Source of the DNA: Spiroplasma sp. TIUS-1
GTDB lineage: Bacteria > Bacillota_I > Bacilli_A > Mycoplasmatales > Mycoplasmataceae
Length of the DNA: 64,000 nucleotides
Direction of reading: 5' to 3'
Assembly (NCBI RefSeq): GCF_010365785.1
Contig: NZ_CP048387.1
Coordinates: 682,001 to 746,000 of the forward strand
Made by a program: the position numbers and the translations under genes. Positions within the stretch are counted from its first letter, which is position 1. Every line of letters begins with the position of its first letter. Below are positions 22,388 to 34,589 of the stretch, one piece after another. The notes under the pieces were generated by a model, which saw only the letters and a program-made list of their open reading frames with translations, did not search any database and had not been told where the DNA came from.

Positions 22388-22420
22388 AATAAAAAAATAT
22401 CTCTAAAAAAAGATATTTTT
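22388..22420 (-). terminator. Terminator of the FtsX-type permease gene
   Basis: AAAAATATCT and AGATATTTTTTT form a hairpin with a T run immediately after the stop codon at 22422. Confidence 0.75.
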
Positions 22421-22421
22421 A

Positions 22422-25400
22422 TTAAGCATTTAACGCCTGTGCAGGTGTTAATTTTTTTATTTTGTCATATGCTGCATAGAATGTAACAAGGAAAACTATT
22501 CCTAATAACCCAAGAACTTCTATTGGCATTCAGAATGCAAATTGAACAGGTAGTATTCAGGCACCTTCATTTGCTAGGTAGTTTGTAACTCCCATAAATG
22601 AGAATCAACCAATAGCAAATCCAATTCCATAAGCTATCAAAATAGCTATTAAATACACACTAATTATTTGTCATACAATATAACGTTTTCTATAACCTAA
22701 TAATTTCATTGTTGCAATAAATTGTGAATTTTCACTAATAACAATTGATGTTACTAATAAAATAATTATTGAAGAAATTATCATAGCAAACACAATAAAC
22801 ATAATTGTAATCATTTGAACAAGTTCAGTTAATTGAGAAAGCACTAGTCTTGCTTGATCCATTGGCATTGCCATTGCTGTTGATCCAAGAGCATAACCAC
22901 TATCAAAACTTTCATTCCTGTAATCATATTGCCCATTTAACCCTACAGCAGAGAAATCTCCATTGCTTGTAGTGGTTGACATAACCTTTGTTATGTCATT
23001 TATATTGTCATCCATTGAATACTTGTAATTAAATACTGGGTAAGTATTTTCAAAGACTGTTAAATATTTTTTAAAATATTCAGAATCATCACTATTAGAG
23101 TTGGCCAAAAATTTCAAATTATCATAGCCTCCCATGTTGATTAGTAATATTATATCTTCTTGTTTTTTTGTTTCAAAAATATCTCCAAATATATATTTTT
23201 GTAATGGTTTACTATTTAAATCAAAATTTTTAAATCACTGACCGAACATAACTTCTTTTGAATTATTATAACCAAGAATGTCTTCTGCAACTTCATTTGT
23301 AGTTCAAGCTTGAGGTTTACCAAAACTTTTTTGAATACCCTTTACAGTAAAAGTTGTCATTACATCTGTTGTTAAGTTAACAATTTCTCCGTTAGACATA
23401 GCTTTATTAATTTGTGTTGCTCCTGTTGAAGCCAAAACACCCTTTGCGCTAATAGAATAATTATTATCTATAGTAACTGGGTTAATACCAGATGTTACAC
23501 CCGCGTCTGCAAATGTTTTACCATTAGTTGATTGTCATGAACGACTTGAATTTGTTACATAGCCATCCGTATAGCCAGGTAAATCTTTTACAGGGTTTTT
23601 AGTTTCATTCTCTTGAGTTATATCTGCCGAAACAATATCACCTGATGCATTAATAAGTTGATTTTTAGTTATGTTTAACTGAATTTTATCTCCAACCTTG
23701 TAACCAAGAGATTTAGCAAGAGACTCATTTATGATTATTGGATTTTTATTTTCATATGTATTAAATAATTCAGAGTATAAATCTTTACCTTTGAAATCTG
23801 ATAAATCTATTAATCTAATGTCTTCTGCACTTAATCCATAAATATTTAAACTTTTATCATTATTAGTTCTAGCCTTTAGCATTGTTCCTTTGATTTCTTT
23901 TTTTGGATCAAACGGAGTTACGTTAAACGCTATTGAAAATTCTGAACTTTTATCATTTCCGGAATTTGAATTAATCACGGCATTTTTAATGCTCTCTTGT
24001 ACAAAATAAGGTGCACGAGAATAAGCTGTTTGTAACAGATACATAGAAATTCTATCGTTATACAACATAGTAAATCATGTTGCAAGCTGAATAGCAATAA
24101 CACGTAAAGCAGTATCAGGATCTCATGAATTTAGTTCTTTAAACGACATATAGTATAAGTCATCTAATGGCTTCCTATCTTCATCCCAGAACAAAATATT
24201 ATCAGAAACATCATTTTTACCCATTGTTCTTTCATCTATGTTAATTAGGTCAATATATTCCGGTAACTCTATTTTTATCTTAACTTTATTTGTAATTTTT
24301 TTTGTATCTTTAAGCAATTCCTTGTGTTTAATTATTCCATCTTCATTTATATATTTTTTATTAAACGTAACTGGTATTCCTGTTACATATCTTTTATAAA
24401 ATGAAAGTAAATACTTAACAAATTCATTTATATTATTATCTTCAATACTGTTTAAGTTATGTTCAAATTCAACAAGATCTGATCATTGCTTTTTTAAAGT
24501 ATCTCCTGCCATAGAACTAATTTCTAATGGGAATTTATCCAATGCAGATAAAAATGTTTCAGGCAAAATTTGATAACTTAAATACGCCATTCTACTTGAT
24601 CCTGGCGCTAATTTAATAGGTCAAAAACCTTCACTATCTACTTTCAATATGTTAGGTGAGTAACTATATCTGCTCATATTATTATTCATTAAATCATCAA
24701 ATAAAATTTCATAATCTATTCCCTCTTTGGTTTCATCAAGTGGTAGCGGTGTATACACCTCGTCATTTGTTTTGCTTGGTGACACATAATCTTTAATTAA
24801 CTTAGATTCATCATAACCATATTTTTTACTTTTACCATTTTCCGTTTGAGTATGGTTTGGATTAAATGTCTTATAAAAAGATAAAGGGTTCTCAGCTATT
24901 GGTTGTTGATATTCTGTTACAAATTTGTAATTCATACCTTCAAATGAAGCCGTTTCATTTTTAGCAATAACACTTGGTGTTATTGAAGTGATTGTTATAA
25001 GAATTGTTGAGGCAAAAATTGTTACAAATGTACCAACAAATTTTAATCATGAACCAGCAAAAATACTCATCCTTAACCTTGTGTCAAAATTTGATTTAAT
25101 AAATATTGATTTAATCATTGACCCAATTAATGAGTACTTAGATGTATTTTTTCCTTGTAGGAGTTCTAGAGCAGGTTTTTTTACTTCTATTAAAATTAAT
25201 ATTGAAGCAAAGAAAGTTAACAATAAAAATCCGACTGCGAATGTAGAAAAATATGCAGCAAAAGAAAATGTATAAACACCAAATGATATTGTAAAAAATG
25301 TTGAAAATGTATGAATAACAACTGCACTAAGAACTAATGAAATTAAATATCCTGTTGTAACCCCTATTGCTGCAGTAATAGATGGAATAGCTAAGAAGTT

Positions 25401-26612
25401 AACCAAGATTTCTCTTTTTCAATACCCAAGAGCTTTAAGACATCCCATTTGTGCCTTAACTGCTTCAACTCTTTTTTTAAGAACAATAGAAAGCGCAAAT
25501 AGTGAAATTAAAATTGTAATTACAAATAAAAATAATGCTATTACATTATATGCAGTTATTACTGTAATAAATAAAGTTAATCTATTTGAGTATTCATATG
25601 ACGTGTCACTAGTCATAAATAAAATTTTGTTATTTACAATATTTTCATCCAATACAGCTCTATTAAAATCATTGTTTAATTCGTGAATATCTATATTTTT
25701 AGAATTCAATTTAAATGATAGATACGATTCTTTACCAAACTCAGTACCGTATAATAGTGACTTTGTTTGATCAAAAGCATAATAACCATTATCAACTCTA
25801 CTTAACCCAAAATTTTCAGGCTTTACATATCCAATAAAACTAGTTTTTGAATCAGGAAATGAAGTTGTGATATCTGTAACTGGGGTAGCAAAATCGGCGG
25901 ATGTTCCAAATCCTATTATATGGAACCAAGCCATTGGTTCATTGTTGTTGACAAAGTCTGTTGGCGAACTATTTTCTAATTGTGACTTTAGTGATTCATC
26001 TATATTTTGTGAATTTTTGACTAAAAGAGAGTCACCGTATTTATCTTTTTCAACACGAACTACATCGCCTATTTTTATATTGTTTAATTTGGCGAAGTTT
26101 TCATTTATTATCATTTCACGACTTACTGAAATATTATCTTCATCTACTTCCGTACTAAAATTTCTTCCTTCTGAAATAGCAATTGAGTCAACACTAACTT
26201 TTTCATCAATTGATGGTGAAGTTTTTGATACTATTTTCATATTTATATTGTTTCCATTTTCTGTTAGCTGAGAAAATGATCTAGCTTCAGTTCTTGATCA
26301 TGACAAGTCATAACCTTTTTCTTTAATCATATTATCAAAGTAATACTGGTATAAATATGTTTGATCATTTCTAATATTTTTATCGGTTGGAGTTTTAGCA
26401 CCCTTTGAATTTTGTAAATCAAAAATACCATCACGTAAGTTTGAAATTTTATTTAGATAATCATTTTTGTGAGTTATTTGTTCACTACTTGAAGTAACTA
26501 GCGACAAAATAACTGTCATAAGCATAACTAATAATGAAATACCAAACAACTGACTCTTTACTTTTCATGAGCTTCTGAAGGCATTTTTTAATAGAAGTCT
26601 TTTACTTTTCAT
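22422..26612 (-). CDS. Large FtsX-type ABC transporter permease
   Basis: At 1396 residues this is the largest gene in the window, and it is one frame only if TGA is Trp. The N terminus has a single helix (LFGISLLVMLMTVILSLVTSS) followed by an extracellular domain. A first FtsX core of three helices lies around residues 330-525 (TLFITVITAYNVIALFLFVITIL, then GCLKALGY at residue 400). A second large extracellular domain follows, then a C-terminal FtsX core with MKLLGYRKRYIV and the usual ending TPAQALNA. This is the MacB/FtsX architecture, associated with lipoprotein or peptide handling rather than small-solute import. No ATPase gene is adjacent. GGAGA precedes the start. Confidence 0.8.
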
Positions 26613-26676
26613 ATTTCTGTCTCCAATGTATAAAGGTATTATATATAAAAACTAGACCTGATGTCTAACTCTTGTT

Positions 26677-28245
26677 TTACAGTGTGTTATTTATAATTGA
26701 TAGAAAATGTTTAAATTTGTCAGTGAATTCTGATTCAGATAATAGTTCATTTTTATCCATTTTTACAGCATTCATGTCTCGCTTCATATGGACATAATTT
26801 ATTAATAAGGATATGGCTGTAAACAATACAACTACAACACTTATACATCTCATTATAAATACAAGTATTTTTTGAGCGTTTTGATCATTTCCAATAATAA
26901 GAACAAAGACAACAATAAATGCAGTCAGTACACCTATTATTCCTGAAATAATTACGTTAAAAGAAATCTTAGGAATATAGTTATTTCCAACCTCATATCT
27001 TAGTGCAGCTGTTTGTTGAGATAAAGCAGCAGCACACGTCATTATCGGAATTGAAGTTATTGGATCTAATCCTAGTAATGATATTACAACCATTGATGGT
27101 GCATATAATCCAACACCAAAACTCATTAAGATACCTAAACCAAAGAACATTATTAATCCAATTATTAATAAGTGAATATCTTCTTTTGCCATTAGTCCAG
27201 TTTTAACCCCAGTTGGAAAAACATTAGCCAAAACCATAATCATTAATATAACTGTTGCAAAAAGTGCACTGGCAATTACAAAGGTAATTGCTTTTCTATG
27301 TAACTTTTCTACGATATATGACCCTAGTGTAGTTCCGAATATAGTAAAAAGACTAAACAATACCAAAGTTCAAATATCAACATCGATTGCTCCTAAGAAA
27401 AGAATTCCTGCAAACATTTGTGAAAAGACTAGCCCTACATTCAATGTACCTGGCAACATTTTTAATTCATGTGGCTTAATAGCATTTGTAATCTTAAATG
27501 TGGCTGTTGCCATTGCAAAAGAACCAATACCTAATGTGTCTAAACCAGCAGCAATAAATCCAGCAACTGAACCTTTTCACATTGGTTTTTCATCATTTAA
27601 ATATAATCTTCCAAATGAATGTCTTAAAAGTAGTTGAAGTCAAAACGCAATATTAATTAGAACAAATGCCACAATAACAATGATTGTAAATATTTGTGGT
27701 TCAATTCCTTTTAACGGTAATAAGTAAATATAGTTTATCAATAGACCCGTTACAAGCGAAAGGATAAAAGTAATAGCAATACCTGCTGCAAGATGTGATG
27801 GCTTTAAGTCCACTATCCTTCTTTTTTCCATTCTAGATAAAACAGTCTTAGATCTAATAACCAAATCTTCGATTTCTGATATTCTGGAATTTGTTTCATT
27901 TAAATCATCTGTATATCAATCTTTTAAATCTGTTAATTTTAAATTAACAGATTTTACATATTCTTTATGTTGCTTTTGTTTTGCGATATCTTCTTTTAAC
28001 ATGATAGCACTTCTGTTTTTGAAGTTATAAATATCATCTAAATGTTTTCTTAATTCTTCAATTTCTTTAAGCATTGAAATAATATCAATTTTTAATTCTT
28101 CAACCATTGAATTAAGGCGAACTGAATTATCGTTAACAAAAATTATCAGATTTTCTTTTCCTAATTTTTTTGCTACCGCTTTATCTGCATAATATTTTTC
28201 TAAATCAGTTAAAACTGTAATAGAAAAATTTCTCAGCTCTTTCAT
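26677..28245 (-). CDS. TSUP (TauE/SafE)-like membrane protein with coiled-coil N terminus
   Basis: This is 522 residues. The first 130 are soluble and heptad-rich (LKIDIISMLKEIEELRKHLDD, then IAKQKQHKEYVKSVNLKLTDL), predicting a cytoplasmic coiled coil. About ten membrane segments follow. GSVAGFIAAGLDTLGIGSFA and PGTLNVGLVFSQMFAG resemble the paired repeats of the TauE/SafE sulfite/anion exporter superfamily, and a second such repeat (MSFGVGLYAPSMVVISLLGL) follows. The transported substrate is unknown. AGAGGT precedes the ATG. It follows truA by eight bases and is followed by the FtsX-type permease after a 64-base gap, so it belongs to the ecf-truA transcript. Confidence 0.65.
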
Positions 28246-28253
28246 GTAAACCT

Positions 28254-29000
28254 CTAATAAATTATTTTTTTTAAGAATAAACCTTTGCCTTCAGCTATAT
28301 AGTCCATCTTATCTTTACGTAAATTCAATACGTCAAATATATCTTGTAATTCTATTTTACCATTAGAATGAGCAATTGCGGCACCTAACATTATTCTTAT
28401 TTGATGTTTTAAAAATCCCTTAGCTGTAAATTCAATAAAAATTTTATTTCCAAACTTTTTTACTCTGATAGAATCGATTACTCTATTAGTATCTTTTCCA
28501 ACTATTTCATCTCTTTTAAGAGCAATAAAATTACGGAAATTATGTTCTCCTTTAAAGACTAAAATAGCCTTTTTAAATTTTTTAAAATCAAAAAATTGTT
28601 CATCACAATATTGATAATACTTTGCATCAAAAACACCTGGTCTTGTAGTCATTATTTGAAACTGATACTTTTTCAAAATGCTTCCACGAACATCAAAATC
28701 TTTTGAAATTAATTCAATATTTTTTACTTGAATATCTAATGGAAGAATTTTATTTAATCCAGCATACATTTTTTTTATGTTCGGTAAGAAGTCCAATTCA
28801 ATTTTCACTTTTTGGTCAATAGCATGAACATGTGTATCAGTTCTAGAAGCAGCTGCGGTAGTAAACATCTTCGTTTGGCAAAACATGCTTAAAGCATATT
28901 CAAGTTGTCCTTGAATAGTCGACTTTAAATTTGGTTGTTTAGCTCATCCATTGTAGTTATAACCATCATAAGATACTGTTAGCAAAAAATAATATTTCAT
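28254..29000 (-). CDS. truA: tRNA pseudouridine(38-40) synthase
   Basis: TruA is 248 residues and converts uridines 38-40 of the anticodon arm to pseudouridine. The N terminus VSYDGYNYNGWAKQP matches the conserved YDG-F-GW-Q pattern. The catalytic Asp lies in SRTDTHVHA (family GRTDxGVHA, here with Thr-His instead of Lys/Arg-Gly). The C-terminal FLKHQIRIMLGA motif is intact. The gene starts two bases after the ecfT stop, the arrangement common in Firmicutes and mollicutes, where truA rides with the ECF module. Confidence 0.93.
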
Positions 29001-29002
29001 TT

Positions 29003-29959
29003 TTAAATATTTAAAATATTATCTATTCTAGGAATTTGTATTCAACTTAAAGTGTCAACAAATGGATAACACATTAATAAAATACATGCTGCAAGTCCTA
29101 GTGAAAAGAATATTCAATCTGCAAATCTAAAGTGAAATTGACGGTAACGTGTTCTCTTTGCTGATGGATCATACCCACGTGAATCCATAGCATATGCTAG
29201 GTCTTCAGCTTTTTGAAAAGATGAAACTAATAATGGAATTATTAGTGAAACCATAGTTTTTGCCTTATCTTTTAATTTACCATTTTTAAAATCAATACCT
29301 CTTGAAGCTTGTGCTTTCATAATTCTCCCGGCTTCATCAATTAAAGTTGGAATCATACGTAAGGCAATTGAAATGATTGTTGAAAATATAAATACAGGAA
29401 ATCCAACAGCTTTTAAAGGTCATAGTAAATCTTCAATTGCCAATGTAAGTGCCAATGGTTGAGTTGTACCAGCAAGTATTGATGTTAATGTAATCATTAA
29501 GAAAATTCTCAAAGTCATGTAAATAGCATTATATAAAGTAGCTTCACTAATAGTCATAAATCCTGTTGCCACATGACCATCAGCTGAAATTTTAGCTCCT
29601 CCAAGAATTAAAATAAATCCATCTCTTGAATCTTGCTTTAACAAAGCAATTCCGTTTGCTATCATTTCTCAGTTTGCGCTTTCTTTATCATAGCTAACTG
29701 ATCCAGCAAATACATTAATAATAAGGAGCACAACAAAAATTAATGAAACTGGAATTAATATCTTAAATAACATTGTTCATCTCAATTTTGATATTGTATA
29801 CATTAATAATATAACTGGTCCAATCAGTGCAAATCCTGTAAATCCAATAGGTAAAAATAAAACAACAATCATAACTATTATCATTAATAGTTTTAACCTT
29901 GGATCCATTTTATGCATTATTGAATTATTGGGTATATATCTTCCGAATGTCATTCTCAT
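29003..29959 (-). CDS. ecfT: ECF transporter transmembrane subunit EcfT
   Basis: This is 318 residues with about five to six transmembrane segments and two cytoplasmic coupling motifs, QASRGIDF and AMDSRGYDP, the Ala-Arg-Gly type signatures that dock on EcfA1 and EcfA2. N-terminal NNSIMHKMDPRLKLL is the family opening (S.LHKLDPRxKL). With the two ATPases it forms the shared module that energises interchangeable S components, including those at 488-1012 and 54222-54908. An extra periplasmic-side insertion of about 40 residues (QDSRDGFILILGGAKISADGH region) is longer than usual. The ATG at 29953 is an alternative start. Confidence 0.94.
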
Positions 29960-29966
29960 AATTTAC

Positions 29967-31037
29967 CTACTTTTTCTTAGCCTCTTTAATTACTTTTGCT
30001 AAGTCTTCTACTGTTCTAAATTCTTTATCAAGAATATCTAAACCTTTTTCCTTTAATTTATATGCAAGATTATATAGTTTAGGAGGTTCAATACCTAACT
30101 CTTCAATCATACTTTTGTTTTTAAATACATTAGTTGGTGTGTCTTTAACAAACAATTGACCTTCTTTCATAACTACAACTTTATCAGCGATTTGCAAAAC
30201 GTGATCCATGTTATGAGTAACAATAACAATTCTCTTACCTCTTTCCTTATTCAATCTTTGGAATAAAGCCATGAAGTCTTCTTCACCTCTTGGATCAAGT
30301 CCACCAGTGGGCTCGTCAAGCACTAATGTATTTCCATCCATTGCAATAATACCTGCAATAGCAACACGACGTTTTTGACCACCAGATAAATCGAAGGGAG
30401 ACCTCTTAGCATAGTCTTCGGGTAAATCAACCATTCTTAAGTATTCTGGTACCTTAGCGATAGATTCAAACTTATCTCCACCAAGATTAATTGGCCCAAA
30501 TGAAATATCCTTTTCAATAGTTTTTTCAAATAGTTGGTACTCAGGAAATTGGAAAACTAATCCAATTTCTCTTCTTAAGTTTTTAACTTCAGGAATTTTT
30601 TTAGTTGATGCTGGAATTTGATAATTACCAACTACAACACGTCCTGTATCTGAAATCAACAAACCATTTGTCATTTGAATTAATGTTGATTTACCACTAC
30701 CAGTTGTTCCAATAATAGCAGTAATTTCTCCAACCTTAAAGTCAACTGTTGTATTTGTTAATGCATGAAATTCAAATGGTGAATTTTTAGAATATACATA
30801 TGAAATGTTTTCTAATTTAATATCACCTGTGAAATCAAAGTTAGGAGATTTTGCTGCTAACATTTTTGATTTATAAGTTGATTTAATTTTTTTATCACTC
30901 TTGTCTTGTTCAGACATTCATGTCTTAACTTCTTTTATTCTCTGTTTAATTTTTGGTTTTTCAGATTTTCTAAAAGAATTTAATTCATTTTGATATTGTT
31001 TTTGCAATACTTTTTCATTATTAATTATTTTTGACAT
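29967..31037 (-). CDS. ecfA2: ECF transporter ATPase EcfA2
   Basis: Read from the ATG at 31037 in code 4 this is 356 residues; the next ATG (30917) would drop 40. Walker A is [10 protein letters not shown], the signature is [13 protein letters not shown], and Walker B is [12 protein letters not shown], with a Q-loop at FQFPEYQLF that is typical of EcfA2. The N-terminal about 70 residues before the ATPase fold are Lys/Gln-rich and not in the family core. The start overlaps the end of ecfA1 by 13 bases, and GTGGGG may serve as ribosome binding site, so the upstream start is plausible but not certain. Confidence 0.93.
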
Positions 31038-32215
31038 ATTTGCCCCACTAATTCATCTAAGTTATCAACATGTGAAATTTTAACTCCAACTTCGTTTAGA
31101 GCTTCCTCCATTAATGTAACGAACGGAACATCAAGTTTAATTGATCTAATGAATTCTTTGTCTTTTAAAATTTCAGACGGCTTACCACAACGAACCAATT
31201 CTCCACGATTCATAACAATAACTTTGTCAGCATTTAAAATCTCATCCATATCATGTGTAATTGATATAATTGTTTTATTTTCATTTTGTCTTAAGTCAAG
31301 CATGATTTCTTTAACTTCTTTTTTACCTTTAGGATCTAACATACTTGAAGCCTCATCGAAAATCAAAATATCTGGCGAAAGAGCCAGAGCTGAAGCAATA
31401 GCAACTCTTTGCTTTTGACCACCTGACAATAATAGTGGTTCGTGATCTAAGAATTTTTCCATTCTAACTTTTTTGGCAACTTCTTCTATGATTGCTGGCA
31501 TCAATTTTGGATCCATTTGCCTGTTTTCTAAACCAAAAGCTATATCGTCTTTAACTGTTGATCCAATGAATTGGTTATCAGGATTTTGGAAAACTATTCC
31601 CATAAATTTAATAATATATTTAATAGTTGACGCACTAATTGCGTTTCCATAAATAGAAACTGATCCTTCATTAGCCCTTAAAACTCCAATTAATAATTTT
31701 GATAAAGTTGACTTACCACTACCATTGTGACCAATAATTGTTACATATTCTCCATGATTGATTTCAAAGTTGATATTTTTAAGAACATACGGATGCTCTG
31801 ATTTATACTTGAAACTAAGGTTTTCCACCTTAATTGAAATATCATTTAGCTTAGAAAGAACTGCTGTTTTACCTTTGCTTTTCACTGCATGTTTAGCTTC
31901 AGAATTTATTTTTCTTGCCAGCTCATAGTCATCTTGTAAAACTGAAAAATTTGGATCAGTTTGATTAGAATTTTCTAAAGCTCTTTTACATTCCACTTCA
32001 TTGTCTTTGAACTTTGTAGTAACAGCTATTTTTTTAAATTTCTCTTTTGCCAATTTAAATTCTAACTCAACTGCTTTAACATCATCTTTTGTAACAAGTT
32101 TGTTTGAGTACTTATTTTTTATTTTATGCAATGCTTTGGCCTTAAAAAGAACTTCACCCCATTCTGAGTTAAGTTCAATTTTAAAGTCATTTAAGTCTTG
32201 TAATGTCAATTTCAT
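31025..32215 (-). CDS. ecfA1: ECF transporter ATPase EcfA1 with long N-terminal extension
   Basis: This is 396 residues. The ATPase core begins near residue 128 ([22 protein letters not shown]) and has Walker [14 protein letters not shown]-loop FQNPDNQF, signature [13 protein letters not shown] and Walker [14 protein letters not shown]. EcfA1 is usually about 270-280 residues; here about 125 extra N-terminal residues form a charged, helical extension ([24 protein letters not shown] onward). The extension has no domain I recognise. It is the first gene of the ecfA1-ecfA2-ecfT-truA cluster, beginning after the rplQ terminator. Confidence 0.94.
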   Translation of the reverse strand: MKLTLQDLNDFKIELNSEWGEVLFKAKALHKIKNKYSNKLVTKDDVKAVELEFKLAKEKFKKIAVTTKFKDNEVECKRALENSNQTDPNFSVLQDDYELARKINSEAKHAVKSKGKTAVLSKLNDISIKVENLSFKYKSEHPYVLKNINFEINHGEYVTIIGHNGSGKSTLSKLLIGVLRANEGSVSIYGNAISASTIKYIIKFMGIVFQNPDNQFIGSTVKDDIAFGLENRQMDPKLMPAIIEEVAKKVRMEKFLDHEPLLLSGGQKQRVAIASALALSPDILIFDEASSMLDPKGKKEVKEIMLDLRQNENKTIISITHDMDEILNADKVIVMNRGELVRCGKPSEILKDKEFIRSIKLDVPFVTLMEEALNEVGVKISHVDNLDELVGQICQK

Positions 32216-32297
32216 AATTACTCCGTTATCTATATTCTAAATTATAATTTTTATAATTTTCAACTTTATTTGTTATATTAATTTTACCAAATTTACA

Positions 32298-32330
32298 CAA
32301 AAAAACATTAAGCATAAACTTAATGTTTGT
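32298..32330 (-). terminator. Terminator of the ribosomal protein operon
   Basis: ACATTAAG and CTTAATGT pair around TTTATG, followed by a run of seven T on the minus strand. It lies ten bases after the rplQ stop and separates the ribosomal operon from ecfA1. Confidence 0.85.
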
Positions 32331-32339
32331 AGAGAATAA

Positions 32340-32699
32340 TTATACTAATTCGATAATAACTATTGGTGCATTGTCCCCTTTACGGTTATCAAGTTTTAAG
32401 ATACGAGTGTATCCACCATTTCTATCTTTATATTTTTTTCCTAATTTTGTGAAAAGTTTTTGTAAAGCAGTTTCTTTATCAGAAGCGTCGATATCTCTTA
32501 ATCAAGCAGCAGCTTGTCTACGAGCATGTAAATCTCCACGTTTAGCTAAAGTAATCATTTTATCAAAATGCACTCTTAACTCTTTTGCTCTTGTTTCAGT
32601 AATTTCTAATTTTTCTTTAACAATAAGTTCTGTTGTTAGGTTTCTCATAAGTGCTACTCTTCAAGCAGTATTTTTACCTTGTTTTTGAATATATGACAT
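32340..32699 (-). CDS. rplQ: 50S ribosomal protein L17
   Basis: L17 is 119 residues, starting [21 protein letters not shown]; the family has WR at this position, and here the Trp is TGA. The middle [28 protein letters not shown] and the end ([25 protein letters not shown]) match. It is the last gene of the long ribosomal operon, directly after rpoA. Confidence 0.96.
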
Positions 32700-32711
32700 A
32701 TGTGCCTCCTA

Positions 32712-33665
32712 CTAAACAGATTTAAATAGCAAACCAAGTTGTGCTACTTTGTCTTTTATCTCTTTTAAAGATTTTTTTCCTAAATTGCGGATCTCTTGAA
32801 TATCATATTCAGATTTTTCAACTAGGTCACGCAAAGTATTCACATTTGCTCTTTTTAAGCAATTCAATGATCTTTGTGTGAAATCTAATTCTTCAATTGG
32901 TCTGTCTAATTCTTTTTCATCAGTTTCATCTTCTACACCTAATACTTCTAATTGAGTTGCACTAGTGTTTAAGTCTACTAATAATGATAAATGTTCTGAT
33001 AATATTTTTCCTGCAACTGCAACTGCCATTGAAGGAGTAACAGATCCATCAGTTGTTACTTTTAATATTAAAATTTCAAAATCTTGTGTCTTACCAATAT
33101 TTGTTGGTAAAACTTCATAAGAAACATTTAATACTGGTGTGTAGTTTGAGTCAATTGTAATTGAACCAACTTCTTGTTTTTCTTTTTTATTTTCTTTAAA
33201 TGATCTATAACCTCTTGAGTTTTTAGCCATTAAAATCATATCCATAACTCCACCATCAGAGATAGTAGCGATATGTAAGTCTTTATTAATAACTTCAACT
33301 CCAGCAGGACATTCAATGTCTGCACCAGTTACGGCTCCAACAGTTGAAGATTTAAGTGTTAGCTTAGCAATTTCCCCTTGGTTGAACATTGTTTCATCGA
33401 TTCTTAAAATTAATTTTTTTATGTTAAGCACAATTCTACTTACATTTTCAACGATACCGTTAACAGAAGTAAATTCATGTGTGGCTCCAGCAATTTTAAT
33501 TGCGTATACTGCAGCTCCTGGTGTTGAACTTAGTAGTGTTCTACGAATTGCGTTTCCAATTGTAGTACCAAATCCTCTTTCTAATGGTTGTAATGTAAAT
33601 TCAGCGTAGTTTTTAGTTTCGTCATTTTTTATGACTTCATATTCTGGTCTTGTAAATGGTTTCAT
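32712..33665 (-). CDS. rpoA: RNA polymerase alpha subunit
   Basis: Alpha is 317 residues. The N-terminal dimerisation domain has FTLQPLERGFGTTIGNAIRRTLLSS, where the polymerase beta and beta-prime subunits assemble. The C-terminal domain (residues about 250-317) keeps the helix-hairpin-helix NLGKKSLKEIKDKVAQLGL that contacts upstream DNA and activators. No TGA is used in the frame. It sits between rpsK and rplQ, the standard alpha-operon order, with a two-base gap to rpsK. Confidence 0.97.
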   Translation of the reverse strand: MKPFTRPEYEVIKNDETKNYAEFTLQPLERGFGTTIGNAIRRTLLSSTPGAAVYAIKIAGATHEFTSVNGIVENVSRIVLNIKKLILRIDETMFNQGEIAKLTLKSSTVGAVTGADIECPAGVEVINKDLHIATISDGGVMDMILMAKNSRGYRSFKENKKEKQEVGSITIDSNYTPVLNVSYEVLPTNIGKTQDFEILILKVTTDGSVTPSMAVAVAGKILSEHLSLLVDLNTSATQLEVLGVEDETDEKELDRPIEELDFTQRSLNCLKRANVNTLRDLVEKSEYDIQEIRNLGKKSLKEIKDKVAQLGLLFKSV

Positions 33666-33667
33666 GA

Positions 33668-34057
33668 TTATCCTCTTGGTTTCTTGCGAGGTCTTACACC
33701 ATTATGAGGTAAAGGTGTTTTATCATAAATTGAAACAATTTCTAATCCAACTCCACTTAAACTTCTAACGGCAGCATCGCGCCCTGGTCCGGGCCCTTTT
33801 ACTTCTACTTGAATTGTTTTTACACCATGCTCCATGGCACCCTTACCAGCAGCTTCTGCAATTAATTGAGCTGCGTAAGGTGTTGATTTTTTAGATCCTT
33901 TAAAACCCAATGTACCAGCACTTGATCATGATAGTACATTTCCTGTTTCATCAGAGATTGTTACGATTGTATTATTAAATGTTGCGTGTACGTGTGCTAT
34001 ACCTTTAGGTATGTTTTTTTTGATTTTTTTCTTAACGTTTCTTTTTGGTTTCGCCAT
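33668..34057 (-). CDS. rpsK: 30S ribosomal protein S11
   Basis: S11 is 129 residues, starting [15 protein letters not shown], followed by [15 protein letters not shown] and a TGA-encoded Trp in VLSWSSAG. The C-terminal [12 protein letters not shown] tail is intact. Platform protein of the 30S subunit, placed between rpsM and rpoA. Confidence 0.97.
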
Positions 34058-34074
34058 GATTAACTATCTCCTAC

Positions 34075-34440
34075 CTATTTCTTTTTATTAGCAACAGTCT
34101 TTCTAGGACCTTTTCTTGTACGCGCGTTTGTTTTTGATGATTGCCCTCTTACAGGTAATCCTTTACGGTGTCTTGTTCCTCTATATGAACCAATTTCCAT
34201 TAAACGTTTGATGTTTAATAATTGTTCCCTTCTAAGGTCACCTTCTGTTTTTTCTTCTAGTAATCTTTTTGTTAATGTTTTGATTTGTTCTTCGGTTAAA
34301 TCCTTAACTCTTACATTTTCGTTGATAGTAACGTCTGCTAAGATTTTTTGTGATCTTGATAGACCAATTCCATAAATGTAAGTTAAACCGATAACAACTC
34401 TTTTATTATTTGGTATTTCTACTCCACTAATACGAGCCAT
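34075..34440 (-). CDS. rpsM: 30S ribosomal protein S13
   Basis: S13 is 121 residues: [15 protein letters not shown] at the start, [14 protein letters not shown] in the middle, and the basic end [16 protein letters not shown] followed by [14 protein letters not shown], which reaches the tRNA and the subunit bridges. Normal length and position after rpmJ. Confidence 0.97.
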   Translation of the reverse strand: MARISGVEIPNNKRVVIGLTYIYGIGLSRSQKILADVTINENVRVKDLTEEQIKTLTKRLLEEKTEGDLRREQLLNIKRLMEIGSYRGTRHRKGLPVRGQSSKTNARTRKGPRKTVANKKK

Positions 34441-34451
34441 GTCTTATCCCC

Positions 34452-34565
34452 TTATCCTTGTCTTTGTTTATGTTTTGGTTGTTCACAAATAATCATTACT
34501 CGACCTTTTCTTTTAATTACACGACATTTGTCGCAAATTTTTTTAACTGATGATCTTACTTTCAT
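34452..34565 (-). CDS. rpmJ: 50S ribosomal protein L36
   Basis: L36 has 37 residues and would be missed by a length cutoff. It reads [20 protein letters not shown], with a C-x2-C pair, a later Cys and a His ([11 protein letters not shown]) that complete the zinc site, so this is the zinc-binding (C+) form. GGAGGACCG-like ribosome binding sequence precedes it. It lies between infA and rpsM as usual. Confidence 0.96.
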   Translation of the reverse strand: MKVRSSVKKICDKCRVIKRKGRVMIICEQPKHKQRQG

Positions 34566-34589
34566 CTTTCGGTCCTCCGTGATTAATGT

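Noticed and set aside
22388-22420. Hairpin as part of the purine riboswitch
   Set aside because: It lies upstream of the aptamer and directly after the stop of the FtsX-type gene, so it is that gene's terminator.
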